The translations under genes and the position numbers were made by a program. Below are positions 6,493 through 14,035 of a stretch of DNA of 15,915 bases, in pieces. The stretch comes from DASPXK01 sp035637315 (GTDB lineage Bacteria; Chloroflexota; UBA6077; JACCZL01): positions 1 to 15,915 of the forward strand of contig DASPXK010000357.1 in the NCBI GenBank assembly GCA_035637315.1, given 5' to 3'. Every line of letters begins with the position of its first letter. Position 1 is the stretch's first letter. The notes beneath the pieces were generated by a model. It saw only the letters and a program-made list of their open reading frames with translations. It was not told the DNA's origin and did no database searches.

Positions 6493-8667
6493 ATGCACGC
6501 CGAAGTCGCGCTCGACCTGGCCGGGGCGCGCGGCGGGGCAAGCTTCACCTACCGCGTGCCGGACCACCTGCCGATTCGGCCCGGCGATCTCGTCCTCGTC
6601 CCGCTGTCGACTCGTCTGTTGCCCGGTGTGGTGCTCAGCGTGGCCGGCCGCGCGCCAGATTTTCCGACCCGCCCGGTTGAGGAGAAGCTCGCTGACGACG
6701 CGTTCCTGGGCCCCCTCCAACTCAGCCTGGCGCGCTGGATCTCAGCCCACTACCGCGCTCCGCTCTTCGACTGCCTGGCCCTCTTTCTCCCGCCCGGCCT
6801 CACCGCCCGTCTCGCCAAGGCCGCCAAGGAAGGGAGCTGGAAGCCGCCGCGGGCTCCGGTCCGGGCGTCCAGCCCGCCAGTCCTGTCCGAGGCCCCGCCG
6901 CGCCCCCCGCTGACCCTGCCCCAGCAGACCGCCGCTCGGCGGATCGTTTCCGCCATCGAGGACCGCCAGCACGTCGCCTTTCTGCTCTGCGGTGTGACCG
7001 GTAGCGGCAAGACTCACGTCTATTTCGAGGCGGTCGACAGAGCGCTCCAGCTCAATCGCCAGACCATCGTGCTGGTCAGCGAGATCGCCCTGACGACCGG
7101 CGCCCACGAGCGATACGAGTACCGCTTCCCCGGCAAGACGGCCGTGCTGCACAGTCGCGTCGCCGTCGCCGAGCACCGCCGCGCCTGGGAGCGCATCCGC
7201 CGTGGCGAGGCAGAGGTAGTGGTGGGCACCCGCTCGGCGCTGTTTGCGCCGGTCCGCCGCCCGGGCCTGGTCATCCTAGACGAGGAGCACGAACACACCT
7301 ACAAGCAGGAGAAAAGCCCGCGCTACCACGCCCGCGAGGTGGCCCTGTGGTGGGGCCAGCTAGCCAGGTCACCCGTCGTCCTGGGCAGCGCGACGCCGGA
7401 CGTTGAGTCGTATTACCGGGCCGAGCGCAAGCGCTACGTCCTGTTGCGCCTGCCATCCAGATTCGCGCGTGGGGAGGCCGATAAACCTAACCCCCCGGCG
7501 CGCACTTGTTCCCCAGCCCCCTTCCGCCACGGACAACCTAACCCCCTAGCCCCCTTCCCTGAAGGGAAGGGGGAACTTGTCGACGAGCCCCCCCTTCCCT
7601 TTAGGGAAGGGGGCTGGGGGGTTAGGTGGGGAACCCGTCCCCTCCCGCCGGTCTCGATTGTCGACATGCGCGCCGAACTGAAGGCCGGCAATGAGAGCAT
7701 CTTCAGCCGTGAGCTGAATGCCGAGCTGGAGCGGACGCTCACTCGCGGCGAGCAGGCGATCCTGTTCCTCAACCGGCGCGGGAGCGCGACCTGCGTGACC
7801 TGCCGCGACTGTGGCCACGTCCTGGGTTGCCGCCGCTGCGAGACGCCCCTCGTGTACCACCGCTCAGGAGATTCGCTGCTCTGCCATCGGTGCGGCCGGC
7901 GCCAGCCCTCGCCGTCCCGCTGCCCCGGCTGCGGCGGCACGCGGATCCGCTTTCTGGGCCTCGGCACTCAGCGCGTCGAGCAGGACCTGGGGGCCCGTTT
8001 CCCCAGTGCCCGAATCGCTCGCTGGGACCACGACGCGACGACTCGAGCTGGGACGCATCAGCGGCTCTGGCGAGCGTTCGAGGCCGGCCAGACCGACATC
8101 CTGGTCGGTACTCAGATGATCGCCAAGGCGCTGGATTTTCCACGCGTCACGCTCGTCGGCGTAGTCCTGGCCGACGTCGGCCTGTTCCTGCCGGACTTCC
8201 GGGCCGGCGAGCATGTGTTTCAGCTCCTGACCCAGGTTGCCGGGCGGGCGGGGCGCGGACCCCTGGGAGGTTGCGCTATCGTCCAGACCTACGCCCCCGA
8301 TCATTACGCCATTCAGGCGGCCGCCCGCCACGACTACCTGGCGTTCTACCGCCGTGAGATGGCATTCCGGCGCGCGCACGGATACCCGCCGCTGGCGCGT
8401 TTGGTCCGGCTCGTCTTCCAGGCCAGTAACGAGGAACGCTGCGCGCGTGAGAGCGCTCGAGTGCGACGCCTCCTGGAAGACGAGCTCCATCGCCAGGGCA
8501 TCGCCGACATCCACCTTCTCGGTCCGGCGCCGTGCTTCATCCGACGAGCTCGGGGCCGCGAGCGCTGGCAGATCGTCATGCGCGGCGACCGCTTCGCGCG
8601 GATTCTGGACCGCCTCCAGCTCGCGCCAGGTTGGACCATCGACGTCGACCCCGTCAGCCTGTTATGA
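6493..8667 (+). CDS. priA: Primosomal replication restart helicase PriA
   Basis: 3'-5' DNA helicase that recognises abandoned forks and reloads the replisome (724 aa). An N-terminal DNA-binding region (1-100) precedes helicase lobe 1, with Walker A GVTGSGKT at 167-174, DEEH at 263-266 and YKQEKSPRYHARE at 270-282. The zinc module has eight cysteines (C437, C440, C446, C449, C464, C467, C477, C480). Lobe 2 has GTQMIAKALDFP at 539-550 and LLTQVAGRAGRG at 578-589. Two oddities stand out. The usual PEIALTPQ of lobe 1 reads SEIALTTG here. Also, about 50 extra residues (329-382), rich in Pro, Gly and charge, separate LPSRFARG from PLPPVSIVDMR, which normally lie close together. That insert is encoded by a palindromic repeat element at 7486-7626. 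The reading frame stays open, so the protein is probably made. The stop codon lies in an 18-nt tandem repeat. No Shine-Dalgarno is evident before the ATG. Confidence 0.94.
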   Translation: MHAEVALDLAGARGGASFTYRVPDHLPIRPGDLVLVPLSTRLLPGVVLSVAGRAPDFPTRPVEEKLADDAFLGPLQLSLARWISAHYRAPLFDCLALFLPPGLTARLAKAAKEGSWKPPRAPVRASSPPVLSEAPPRPPLTLPQQTAARRIVSAIEDRQHVAFLLCGVTGSGKTHVYFEAVDRALQLNRQTIVLVSEIALTTGAHERYEYRFPGKTAVLHSRVAVAEHRRAWERIRRGEAEVVVGTRSALFAPVRRPGLVILDEEHEHTYKQEKSPRYHAREVALWWGQLARSPVVLGSATPDVESYYRAERKRYVLLRLPSRFARGEADKPNPPARTCSPAPFRHGQPNPLAPFPEGKGELVDEPPLPFREGGWGVRWGTRPLPPVSIVDMRAELKAGNESIFSRELNAELERTLTRGEQAILFLNRRGSATCVTCRDCGHVLGCRRCETPLVYHRSGDSLLCHRCGRRQPSPSRCPGCGGTRIRFLGLGTQRVEQDLGARFPSARIARWDHDATTRAGTHQRLWRAFEAGQTDILVGTQMIAKALDFPRVTLVGVVLADVGLFLPDFRAGEHVFQLLTQVAGRAGRGPLGGCAIVQTYAPDHYAIQAAARHDYLAFYRREMAFRRAHGYPPLARLVRLVFQASNEERCARESARVRRLLEDELHRQGIADIHLLGPAPCFIRRARGRERWQIVMRGDRFARILDRLQLAPGWTIDVDPVSLL
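7486..7626. repeat. Double-hairpin palindromic element absorbed in frame into priA
   Basis: The outer inverted repeat has 24-nt arms (7537-7560 and 7603-7626) matching at 23 of 24. Inside are two back-to-back hairpins with 11-bp perfect stems of CCCCCTTCCCT and AGGGAAGGGGG: 7550-7560 with 7563-7573, and 7590-7600 with 7603-7613. A degenerate partial copy lies just upstream: CCTAACCCCCC at 7486-7496 and a CCCCAGCCCCCTTCC segment at 7511-7525. Translated, the element gives PNPLAPFPEGKGE and PLPFREGGWGVR. I recall such peptides as common spurious or inserted translations of a dispersed intergenic palindrome. There is no transposase; it resembles a non-autonomous palindromic repeat. Confidence 0.9.
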
Positions 8668-8719
8668 GCCCGCATTGCCATCCTGAGCCCGCTTGTCATC
8701 CTGAGCCCGCTTGTCATCC
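8665..8719. repeat. 18-nt tandem repeat overlapping the priA stop codon
   Basis: Three units run head to tail: 8665-8683 (19 nt, diverged), then two identical 18-nt units TGAGCCCGCTTGTCATCC at 8684-8701 and 8702-8719. The first TGA is the priA stop codon. The array runs directly into the next inverted repeat, whose first arm begins with the same TTGTCATCC stretch, suggesting the units were copied from that arm's edge. Confidence 0.85.
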
Positions 8720-8778
8720 TGAGCGAAGCGAAGGATCACCTCCGCCACCGAGATCCTTCGCTTCGCTCAGGACGACAA
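8711..8778. repeat. Inverted repeat between priA and cobU
   Basis: Two 27-nt arms (8711-8737 and 8752-8778) match as inverted copies at 26 of 27, around a 14-nt loop (8738-8751). The core is CCTGAGCGAAGCGAAGGATC, which I recall as a frequent dispersed palindrome in environmental genomes of this kind. Position fits a terminator for priA, but the hairpin ends only 11 bp before the cobU start and no T-run follows, so it may instead affect cobU translation. Confidence 0.88.
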
Positions 8779-8789
8779 TTCCATGAACC

Positions 8790-9353
8790 GTGCCCTCCCT
8801 TACCCTCGTCACCGGCGGCGCCCGCAGCGGCAAAAGCGCCTTTGCGGAGCGGCTCGCGTTCCAAGCCTGTAAGCCCGTCATCTACCTCGCGACGGCGACG
8901 ATCGAGGACGAGGAGATGCGGGTCCGGGTCGAGCAGCATCGCCAGCGGCGGCCGCATGACTGGCTCACAGTCGAGGCCCCAGTACATGTGGGGGCGGTCC
9001 TCTCGGCCGCGTCGCCGGGTTTCGGTACGGTGCTCCTCGATGACCTCGGGCTGCTCGTGTCTAACCTGTTGCTCGGCGCAGCCGCGGACGGAGAGCCGAC
9101 GATGGAGACCGCCCAGCGGCTCGAGGCGGCCGTCGCCGACGAGCTAGAGGCGCTCTGGCAGGCTCAGGCTCATGGCGGCTGGGACCTGGTCATGGTCACC
9201 AACGAGGTCGGCTCCGGCGTCGTGCCGCCCACGTCACTTGGACGCGTCTTTCGCGACGCCCTGGGCCGAGCCAACCAGGCCGTGGCGGGCCGCGCGGACT
9301 CGGTGTACTTACTCGTGGCTGGTCTGCCGCTGCGAATCAAGCCGGCCCCATAG
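8790..9353 (+). CDS. cobU: Adenosylcobinamide kinase / adenosylcobinamide-phosphate guanylyltransferase
   Basis: Phosphorylates adenosylcobinamide and then attaches GMP to give adenosylcobinamide-GDP, in nucleotide-loop assembly and salvage for vitamin B12. The 187 aa are the normal family length. The P-loop GGARSGKS is at 9-16, followed by YLATATIEDEEMRVRVEQHRQRRP; H50 there matches the histidine that becomes guanylylated. VTNEVGSGVVP is the other family signature, and the protein ends with the usual VAGLPLRIK. The start is a GTG; the nearby ATG at 8783 is out of frame. No other cobalamin gene is visible, so salvage or a distant operon is likely. The dispersed palindrome lies immediately upstream and no Shine-Dalgarno is visible. 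Confidence 0.92.
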   Translation: MPSLTLVTGGARSGKSAFAERLAFQACKPVIYLATATIEDEEMRVRVEQHRQRRPHDWLTVEAPVHVGAVLSAASPGFGTVLLDDLGLLVSNLLLGAAADGEPTMETAQRLEAAVADELEALWQAQAHGGWDLVMVTNEVGSGVVPPTSLGRVFRDALGRANQAVAGRADSVYLLVAGLPLRIKPAP

Positions 9354-9371
9354 TCGCGTGCTCGCGGGCTT

Positions 9372-9380
9372 TGCTACAAT
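9372..9380 (+). promoter_or_regulatory. Extended -10 promoter for the HNH gene
   Basis: TTGCTACAAT contains the extended -10 form TG-n-TACAAT, with TACAAT at 9375-9380, just past the cobU stop. No good -35 hexamer is seen 17 bp upstream, which fits an extended -10 promoter. Transcription would start near 9387, giving a leader of about 70 nt that holds the 9419-9451 hairpin. Confidence 0.6.
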
Positions 9381-9418
9381 GAGCGCGGCGCGGTGATCCC
9401 CATCCGCCCTAATGCCGA

Positions 9419-9451
9419 GACCCGTCTGCCCCGATCCGAGGCAGACGGGTC
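9419..9451 (+). promoter_or_regulatory. Perfect 12-bp stem-loop in the HNH gene leader
   Basis: GACCCGTCTGCC (9419-9430) pairs perfectly with GGCAGACGGGTC (9440-9451) around a 9-nt loop CCGATCCGA. It lies between the promoter and the start codon, and its last base is only 6 nt before the ATG at 9458, so it would cover the ribosome site. With no T-run after it, translational control or transcript protection is more likely than termination; a protein operator is also possible. The function is inferred. Confidence 0.6.
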
Positions 9452-9457
9452 CGTAAT

Positions 9458-10003
9458 ATGCGGAGCATGGAGCGTCCGGTGAGTCCGGTCCTGGTCTTGA
9501 ATCAGAATTACGAGCCTCTCAACGTCTGCAACGCCCATCGCGCGATCGTGCTGATCGGCGGCGGCAAGGCAGAGGTCCTGGAGCACGGGCTGGGCGAGAT
9601 CCGTTCGCCGACCGTCGCCTTCCCGCGTCCGTCGGTGATCCGGCTCGTGTACCTGATCAAGCGACCTCGCCCGCACGTCAGGCTGACCCGTCGCGAAGTG
9701 TTCATGCGTGACCGCTACACCTGTCAGTACTGCGGTCTCAGGACACGGGACCTGACTCTGGACCACGTCCTGCCGCGCCACCGTGGCGGGAAACACAGCT
9801 GGGAGAATCTGGTCAGCGCCTGCCGCACATGTAACCACCGCAAGGGCGGCAAGACGACCGACGAGGCCCGGATGATCCTCCGGCGCGTGCCGTTCGAGCC
9901 AAGGGCCAACAGCCTGTACCTGTTCGGCCAGTACCTCGAGATCCACGACGGCTGGCACAAGTTCATCCCCGAGTGGGAGTGGGAGCGCGAGCGGGTCAGC
10001 TAA
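9458..10003 (+). CDS. HNH endonuclease family protein
   Basis: Contains a zinc-finger HNH nuclease domain (181 aa). C89-x2-C92 (YTCQYCG), D102-H103 (LTLDHVLPRHRGG), ENLVSACRTCNHRKGGKT with C122-x2-C125, and N126/H127 together form the ββα-metal core. The N-terminal part VLVLNQNYEPLNVCNAHRAIVL, then GKAEVLE, is the conserved region of a widespread chromosomal HNH family in high-GC bacteria. Its substrate is not established to my knowledge, so a restriction, repair or other role cannot be chosen from sequence. Two ATGs compete (9458 and 9467). The leader hairpin ends at 9451, and neither start has a strong Shine-Dalgarno. Its own promoter sits in the gap after cobU. Confidence 0.88.
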   Translation: MRSMERPVSPVLVLNQNYEPLNVCNAHRAIVLIGGGKAEVLEHGLGEIRSPTVAFPRPSVIRLVYLIKRPRPHVRLTRREVFMRDRYTCQYCGLRTRDLTLDHVLPRHRGGKHSWENLVSACRTCNHRKGGKTTDEARMILRRVPFEPRANSLYLFGQYLEIHDGWHKFIPEWEWERERVS

Positions 10004-10019
10004 CGCAGCCTTCGTAACT

Positions 10020-10046
10020 GCAGAGAACGCAGAGGACCGCTGAGGG
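10020..10046. repeat. Degenerate 9-bp tandem repeat between HNH and hydrolase genes
   Basis: Three 9-bp units, GCAGAGAAC, GCAGAGGAC and CGCTGAGGG, lie 17 bp after the HNH stop in the 103-bp convergent spacer. The spacer also has short inverted segments (AAGGCC 10055-10060 with GGCCTT 10088-10093; GACCGC 10035-10040 with GCGGTC 10064-10069) that may help end transcription. Evidence for function is weak. Confidence 0.45.
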
Positions 10047-10106
10047 ATGAGAGGAAGGCCTTGGCGGTCATGCGCTCTTTTCCGGTTGGCCTTCGGACCG
10101 CGACCT

Positions 10107-11039
10107 TTACGACAGCGCCGAGCGTAGCGCGTCGGCCGCCTCCTGAATCGCTCGCTTGCCCTGGTCCAGGATAGCCCCGTACGCGAAGAAGGCGTGGATC
10201 GTGCCGGGATAGCGAGTGCAGGTGGTCGGCACGCCGGCCTCGCGGAGTCGCTGCGCGTACGCCTCGCCCTCGTCCCGCAGCGGGTCGTACTCGGCCGTGA
10301 TGACCAGGGCGGGCGGCAGCCCACGCAGGTCCGCCGCCTGGAGCGGCGAGACGTACGGGTTCGTGCCGTCCCCGTCGCCGCTCAAGTAGTGCTGCCAGTA
10401 CCAGATCATCGCCTCACGGGTCAAGAGATAGCCCTCGGCGTTCTGGCGGTACGAGGGTGTGTCAAAGGCGTAATTCGTGACCGGATAGATGAGTAGTTGG
10501 AAGGCGATGGCGGGGCCTCCGCGGTCGCGCGCCATCAGCGCGGTGACCGCCGCCAGGTTGCCGCCGGCGCTGTCGCCGCCCACGGCCAGGCGCCGTCCCG
10601 CTCCGCCCAGCGACGCCAGGTTCTTGGCCACCCAGGCGGTGGCGGCGTAGGCGTCCTCGGCCGCGGCCGGAAACTTGTGCTCAGGCGCCAGGCGGTAGTC
10701 GACCGACGCGATCACGCACCCGGCGGCGTTCGCCAGCCCACGACACAGCCCGTCGTGGGAGTCGAGGTTCCCGATCACCCAGCCCCCGCCGTGGAAGTAG
10801 ACGAGGACCGGGAACGGCGCCTCACCGGCCGGCGTGTACAACCGCATCGCGATCCGGCCGCCCGGCCCGGGGATCTGCAGGTCCCGCACGTCGGCCACGT
10901 CCGGCCGTTCGTCTGGCACCAGCGCCCGCCGCGCCAGCATCGCCTCCCGCGCTTCGGTCGGGCTGAGCTTGTGGACGGGCGGTATTCCGGACGCCGCGAG
11001 CAGGTCGATCAGCGCTCGCGCCTGTTGATCTAGCGCCAT
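10107..11039 (-). CDS. Alpha/beta hydrolase fold-3 esterase (hormone-sensitive lipase family)
   Basis: Predicted carboxylesterase on short-chain esters, probably cytoplasmic (310 aa, typical for bacterial family IV esterases; no signal peptide). The oxyanion motif HGGG is at 83-86 within YFHGGGWVIGN. The nucleophile S157 lies in GDSAGG (155-160), the acid D252 in EYDPLRDEG, and the base H282 in GTIHAF, so the catalytic triad is complete. DYRLAPEHKFPAA at 114-126 is the usual family segment. On the minus strand AGGAGG precedes the ATG at good spacing (bases about 11044-11050), which fixes the start. It converges on the HNH gene and diverges from the decayed kinase. The natural substrate cannot be told. 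Confidence 0.93.
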   Translation of the reverse strand: MALDQQARALIDLLAASGIPPVHKLSPTEAREAMLARRALVPDERPDVADVRDLQIPGPGGRIAMRLYTPAGEAPFPVLVYFHGGGWVIGNLDSHDGLCRGLANAAGCVIASVDYRLAPEHKFPAAAEDAYAATAWVAKNLASLGGAGRRLAVGGDSAGGNLAAVTALMARDRGGPAIAFQLLIYPVTNYAFDTPSYRQNAEGYLLTREAMIWYWQHYLSGDGDGTNPYVSPLQAADLRGLPPALVITAEYDPLRDEGEAYAQRLREAGVPTTCTRYPGTIHAFFAYGAILDQGKRAIQEAADALRSALS

Positions 11040-11130
11040 GCGGCCCTCCTCGGCTGGCCAACCTACGCGAGGCAGTCGCGACTTCCCAGCCCGTCCCGAA
11101 GCCCGCCGGGCGCGCGTTTTTACAAGTGCG

Positions 11131-11139
11131 AGTTTAGCA
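11131..11139 (-). promoter_or_regulatory. Candidate extended -10 promoter for the hydrolase gene
   Basis: On the minus strand this reads TGCTAAACT, an extended -10 (TG-n-TAAACT) sharing TGCTA with the HNH promoter. Transcription would start near 11124, giving a leader of about 85 nt with a strong Shine-Dalgarno. No clear -35 was found. The same AT-rich patch has TATAAA on the plus strand at 11149-11154, which may once have driven the decayed kinase gene. Confidence 0.4.
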
Positions 11140-11248
11140 TGCAGCAGCTATAAATCAGAGCCGAACCTCTTTCCGTTGGCGTGGAGATCCTGCCGCCAGG
11201 CTCGTTGAGCGGCCCGAACATGCAAGCCGGCCTGGCACGGCTACTGCT

Positions 11249-12304
11249 TTGGGCCCGCCGCGCGCTGCCCGAGGGGCGACCGCTGGCGTCTGGCAGCGCC
11301 GGCCCGACGGATCATCGCCCTCCTCTGGGCGCACGCGCTCGGCTTGGTGGCCGTCGGCTTGCTCATGGGTGCACTGCCGGCGCCCGCTCTCCGGCCACGC
11401 CGACCTGCTGCGCCGGGCTGCCGACCGGGAGAGCGTTAGGGCTGCCGATCTGCGTGAGTCAGTTGACGTCATCCTCCAGGCCGCGACGGGGGGAGCCGAG
11501 ACCGTCAAGCGGTTGCTCACCTTCGCCCCTACCAACCCTGAGGCGGAGACCAGGCAGGTCAACCTCGATACCTTGTTGCGCGAAGTGGCCCAGCTGACCG
11601 CGCCGCGCTGGCGAGACGCCACACAGGCCGAAGGTCGGCCGATCTCTCTGCACGTCGAGAGCGCCGGCAACGTGAGCATCTGCGGCCAGCCGGCTAGCCT
11701 GCGCGAGGCGCTGACCAACCTGGTCTTCAACGCCGTCGATGCCCTTCCCAGGGGCGGCACGATCTGTCTGCGGGCCGAACGCCACGGAGATCACGTCGCG
11801 GTCGAGGTGGCCGACACGGGCATTGGCAGTCCCGCTGGGCCGGGCCCTCTCAGCCAGGAGGATGACGCCACATCGACGGTCCTACTCCAGGGCGTGCGAG
11901 TCCTGGCCGTTGACGACGAGCCAGCCCTGGGTCGCATGCTGGCGCTCATGCTGAATGAGCAGGGCCACAAGACCGTCGTCGCAACGTCGGCCGAGGAGGC
12001 CCTCGATCGGCTCGCCGCCGAGCCGTTTGACCTGCTCTTAACCGATATCGGCATGGGTCCGGGTATGAATGGCTGGGAGCTGGCCGAACAGGTTCGGCAG
12101 CGCTGGCCGGCTGTCCGCCTGGTTTTTGGCTACTGGCTGGGGGGCGGCAATCGAGCCGCAGACTGCCGAGAGCCGCGGGATCGAGGCCGTCATCTCCAAG
12201 CCGTACCGCGTCGCCGACATCCAAGCCCTTCTCACGCCTCCAGCTTAGGGCGTTCCCTGACTCGCGGGAAGCTTGTTCGGCCCGCCTTCCACAGCCCATA
12301 CTAG
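11249..12304 (+). pseudogene. Decayed hybrid histidine kinase/response regulator
   Basis: Remnant of a sensor kinase fused to a receiver domain. The open frame holds the second dimerisation helix (VDVILQAATGGAETVKRLLTFA, 72-93), the W121-R-D segment, the ATPase N-box (EALTNLVFNAVDALP, 153-167) and the G1 box DTGIG (189-193). It then passes directly to a receiver domain (VRVLAVDDEP, phospho-acceptor D266 in LLTDIGM), so the F and G2 boxes are gone. The phospho-accepting H-box is also absent. A transmembrane-like remnant, RRIIALLWAHALGLVAVGLLMG, lies in another frame at about 11305-11373. At T5 (12123-12127) the frame breaks. Dropping one T restores VRLVLATGWGAAIEPQ...GIEAVISKPYRVADIQALL with a stop at 12246-12248, a perfect receiver ending. 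The missing kinase parts mean it cannot phosphorylate as it stands. The first 45 or so residues of the open frame are not homologous-looking, so the true start is unknown. Confidence 0.8.
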
Positions 12305-12310
12305 CGCCCC

Positions 12311-13426
12311 ATGCGTGAGCCTAGCCCGGCCGCCGTCTTTGCGGCCCTGGTCGCGACGGCGGTGCTCGCGACGCTCCAGCTCCTCGTGCCATCGCCGGTC
12401 CAGGCGCGCTGGTGCAGCGGGCCCGCGTCCTGGTCCAGCTTCAGTCCCGACCAGCGTCTGGTGCTGACGTATTACTACTACTGGTACACGCCGGGACTCG
12501 TGGACCGAGGCGGGCTTGTCCTGAACCCACCTGACGGGGTGCTGCCCGATCGGCGCTCAATGGACTGGCACGCCCGCCAGCTGGCCGACATGGCAGAAGC
12601 GGGGGTCGACGTGGCCCTGCCGGTCTATTGGGGCACGGTCTACCCCTGGTCGTCGAAGGGTCTCGATGCGCTCGTCAACGCGCGTGAGGCGCGGTTGGCG
12701 GCGGGCCAGCGGGTGCCCCCGCTCGGCCTCTTCCTCGACACCAACAACTTCGGCCGTCTGGTCGCCCAGCGCCCGGGCCAGAGCGTCGCCGATCTTGGCT
12801 CGCCAGCCGGTAAGGCCGCCCTTTACGACCAGGTCAGGCGCTTCTTCCGCGAGGTCCCGGCCTGCCACTGGGCCAAAATCGGCGGCCGACCGCTCGTAGT
12901 GGTCTGGCAGGCCCAGCCCGACGGCGTCAGTCTGACTTACGACGAGACCGTGTTTGCCGCGCTGTACGATTGGTTCGAGCAGGACTTCGGGGTGCGCCCC
13001 TTCATCGTCCGCGAGGCGAGCTGGGACGTGGTCGGCTTCGAGACGCCGCGTCCGGTCCAGACCGACGAAGTGTACATGTGGGGCGCGGCGCTGGGCGGGC
13101 CATTCGCGATCGGCGGGACCGTCTCCGTGGGGCCCGGCTACGACGACCGCCTGCTGCCCGACCGCGAGGGCCTGTTCCGAGACCGTCAAGGCGGCGCCAA
13201 TTACGCGCGCGGGCTCCAGTGGGCGATCCAGTCAGGCAAACGCTGGCTGTTTCTGGAGACCTGGAACGAGTTGTTCGAGGGCACCGCCATAGCCGAGACG
13301 GCCGAGTACGGCCGTCTTTACATCGAGCTGACCCGGACGTACGCCGATCGGTTCAAAGCTCTCGACGTGCCGCCACCCGCTAAGGCTCCGGCGCCCTGTT
13401 CGAAGAAGGTTCGTGTCTCCTGCTAG
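12311..13426 (+). CDS. Secreted DUF5010/GH99-like putative glycoside hydrolase
   Basis: 371 aa with an N-terminal hydrophobic signal or anchor (about 8-32, then VQARW, a plausible cleavage after A32), so probably exported. The body resembles the GH99-like/DUF5010 TIM-barrel group: TYYYYWYTPG at 53-62, DWHARQLADMAEAGVDVALPVYWG at 85-108, LGLFLDTN, and ETWNELFEG at 316-324 near the end, followed by EYGRLYIELTRTYADRFK. In GH99 enzymes the paired acids lie in a W-N-E-x2-E-G segment, so E320 and E323 are candidate catalytic residues; this is family inference. The substrate is unknown. It starts 7 nt after the decayed kinase frame and no ribosome site is obvious. Only 18 bp separate it from the convergent NTF2-like gene. 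The last residues (SKKVRVSC) have no family counterpart I can name. Confidence 0.8.
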   Translation: MREPSPAAVFAALVATAVLATLQLLVPSPVQARWCSGPASWSSFSPDQRLVLTYYYYWYTPGLVDRGGLVLNPPDGVLPDRRSMDWHARQLADMAEAGVDVALPVYWGTVYPWSSKGLDALVNAREARLAAGQRVPPLGLFLDTNNFGRLVAQRPGQSVADLGSPAGKAALYDQVRRFFREVPACHWAKIGGRPLVVVWQAQPDGVSLTYDETVFAALYDWFEQDFGVRPFIVREASWDVVGFETPRPVQTDEVYMWGAALGGPFAIGGTVSVGPGYDDRLLPDREGLFRDRQGGANYARGLQWAIQSGKRWLFLETWNELFEGTAIAETAEYGRLYIELTRTYADRFKALDVPPPAKAPAPCSKKVRVSC

Positions 13427-13444
13427 CCGTCCCCTGCAGCGGTC

Positions 13445-14035
13445 CTAGTCCTCTTTGCCCTTCCTGAAGCGACCTTTCTGGGCCAGCGCTTCGTCGTCGA
13501 TTGGGACGTTGCCGACGTGCGCCTCGATCGAATCGCGTCTGGTGGAGAACTCTTCGCGCGCGCTCACGTCGATGTGGCCAGACAGGGCCGCCTGCAGCCG
13601 CTCGGCGGCCTCCGGAGTGAATTCGGCAGACAGCGTCCTGATCTTGCCGCCCTGAACGACCGCCTCAGTCAGCGTCTCGAGTGGCGCCACGCCTAGCTTC
13701 CGCCACTCGTCATAGGAGACCTTGCCGGCCCAGTTGACCGTGTCGCCCGCCACGCGGGGGCTTCCGAACGGCTCATCCTGAACGTTCTGCGCCACAGCCC
13801 CCTGAAGGAAGCTTCGAATCTGGTCCCGCCCGACGTAGACGTTAGACGGCGTCTTCACGACCGCGTCGTCGGCAAATAGCGCCAGCGCCGCTTCGACGTC
13901 ATGGGCATTCACGGCGGTCTCGAAGGCTGTTACTACCGACAGCGGGTCGGTAGGCTGCGCATAGGCCGCCGGAAGCGAGCTGGCTGAGAGAAACAGCGCC
14001 GCCCCGAGAATCGCGATCCGAAAACTCTTCAGCAT
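13445..14035 (-). CDS. Secreted SnoaL/NTF2-like protein
   Basis: 196 aa when started at the ATG at 14033-14035, which has GGAGG 6 nt upstream. A signal peptide follows (MLKSFRIAILGAALFLSASS, then LPAAYA, cleavage likely after A26). A longer open frame reaches 14125 but would place 30 unrelated residues before the signal peptide and run through the candidate promoter, so it is rejected. The mature part has the cone-fold pattern of the NTF2/SnoaL superfamily: DPLSVVTAFETAVNAHDVEAALALFADDAVV, then GRDQIRSFL, then the strand GKIRTLSAEF. Such proteins bind small ligands or act as simple enzymes; the acidic and polar pocket residues cannot be assigned here. The C-terminal 45 residues (from about SGHIDVSAREEF) are charged and outside the fold. 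Function unknown. Confidence 0.82.
   Translation of the reverse strand: MLKSFRIAILGAALFLSASSLPAAYAQPTDPLSVVTAFETAVNAHDVEAALALFADDAVVKTPSNVYVGRDQIRSFLQGAVAQNVQDEPFGSPRVAGDTVNWAGKVSYDEWRKLGVAPLETLTEAVVQGGKIRTLSAEFTPEAAERLQAALSGHIDVSAREEFSTRRDSIEAHVGNVPIDDEALAQKGRFRKGKED

Noticed and set aside
8532..8786. Open frame over the priA end and repeats, encoding CHPERSEGS-type peptides
   Set aside because: Translation of the dispersed palindrome and tandem units; a known kind of spurious frame.
9374..10324. Long minus-strand open frame over the HNH gene and the hydrolase 3' end
   Set aside because: It overlaps two genes with intact catalytic motifs and its product has no recognisable domain.
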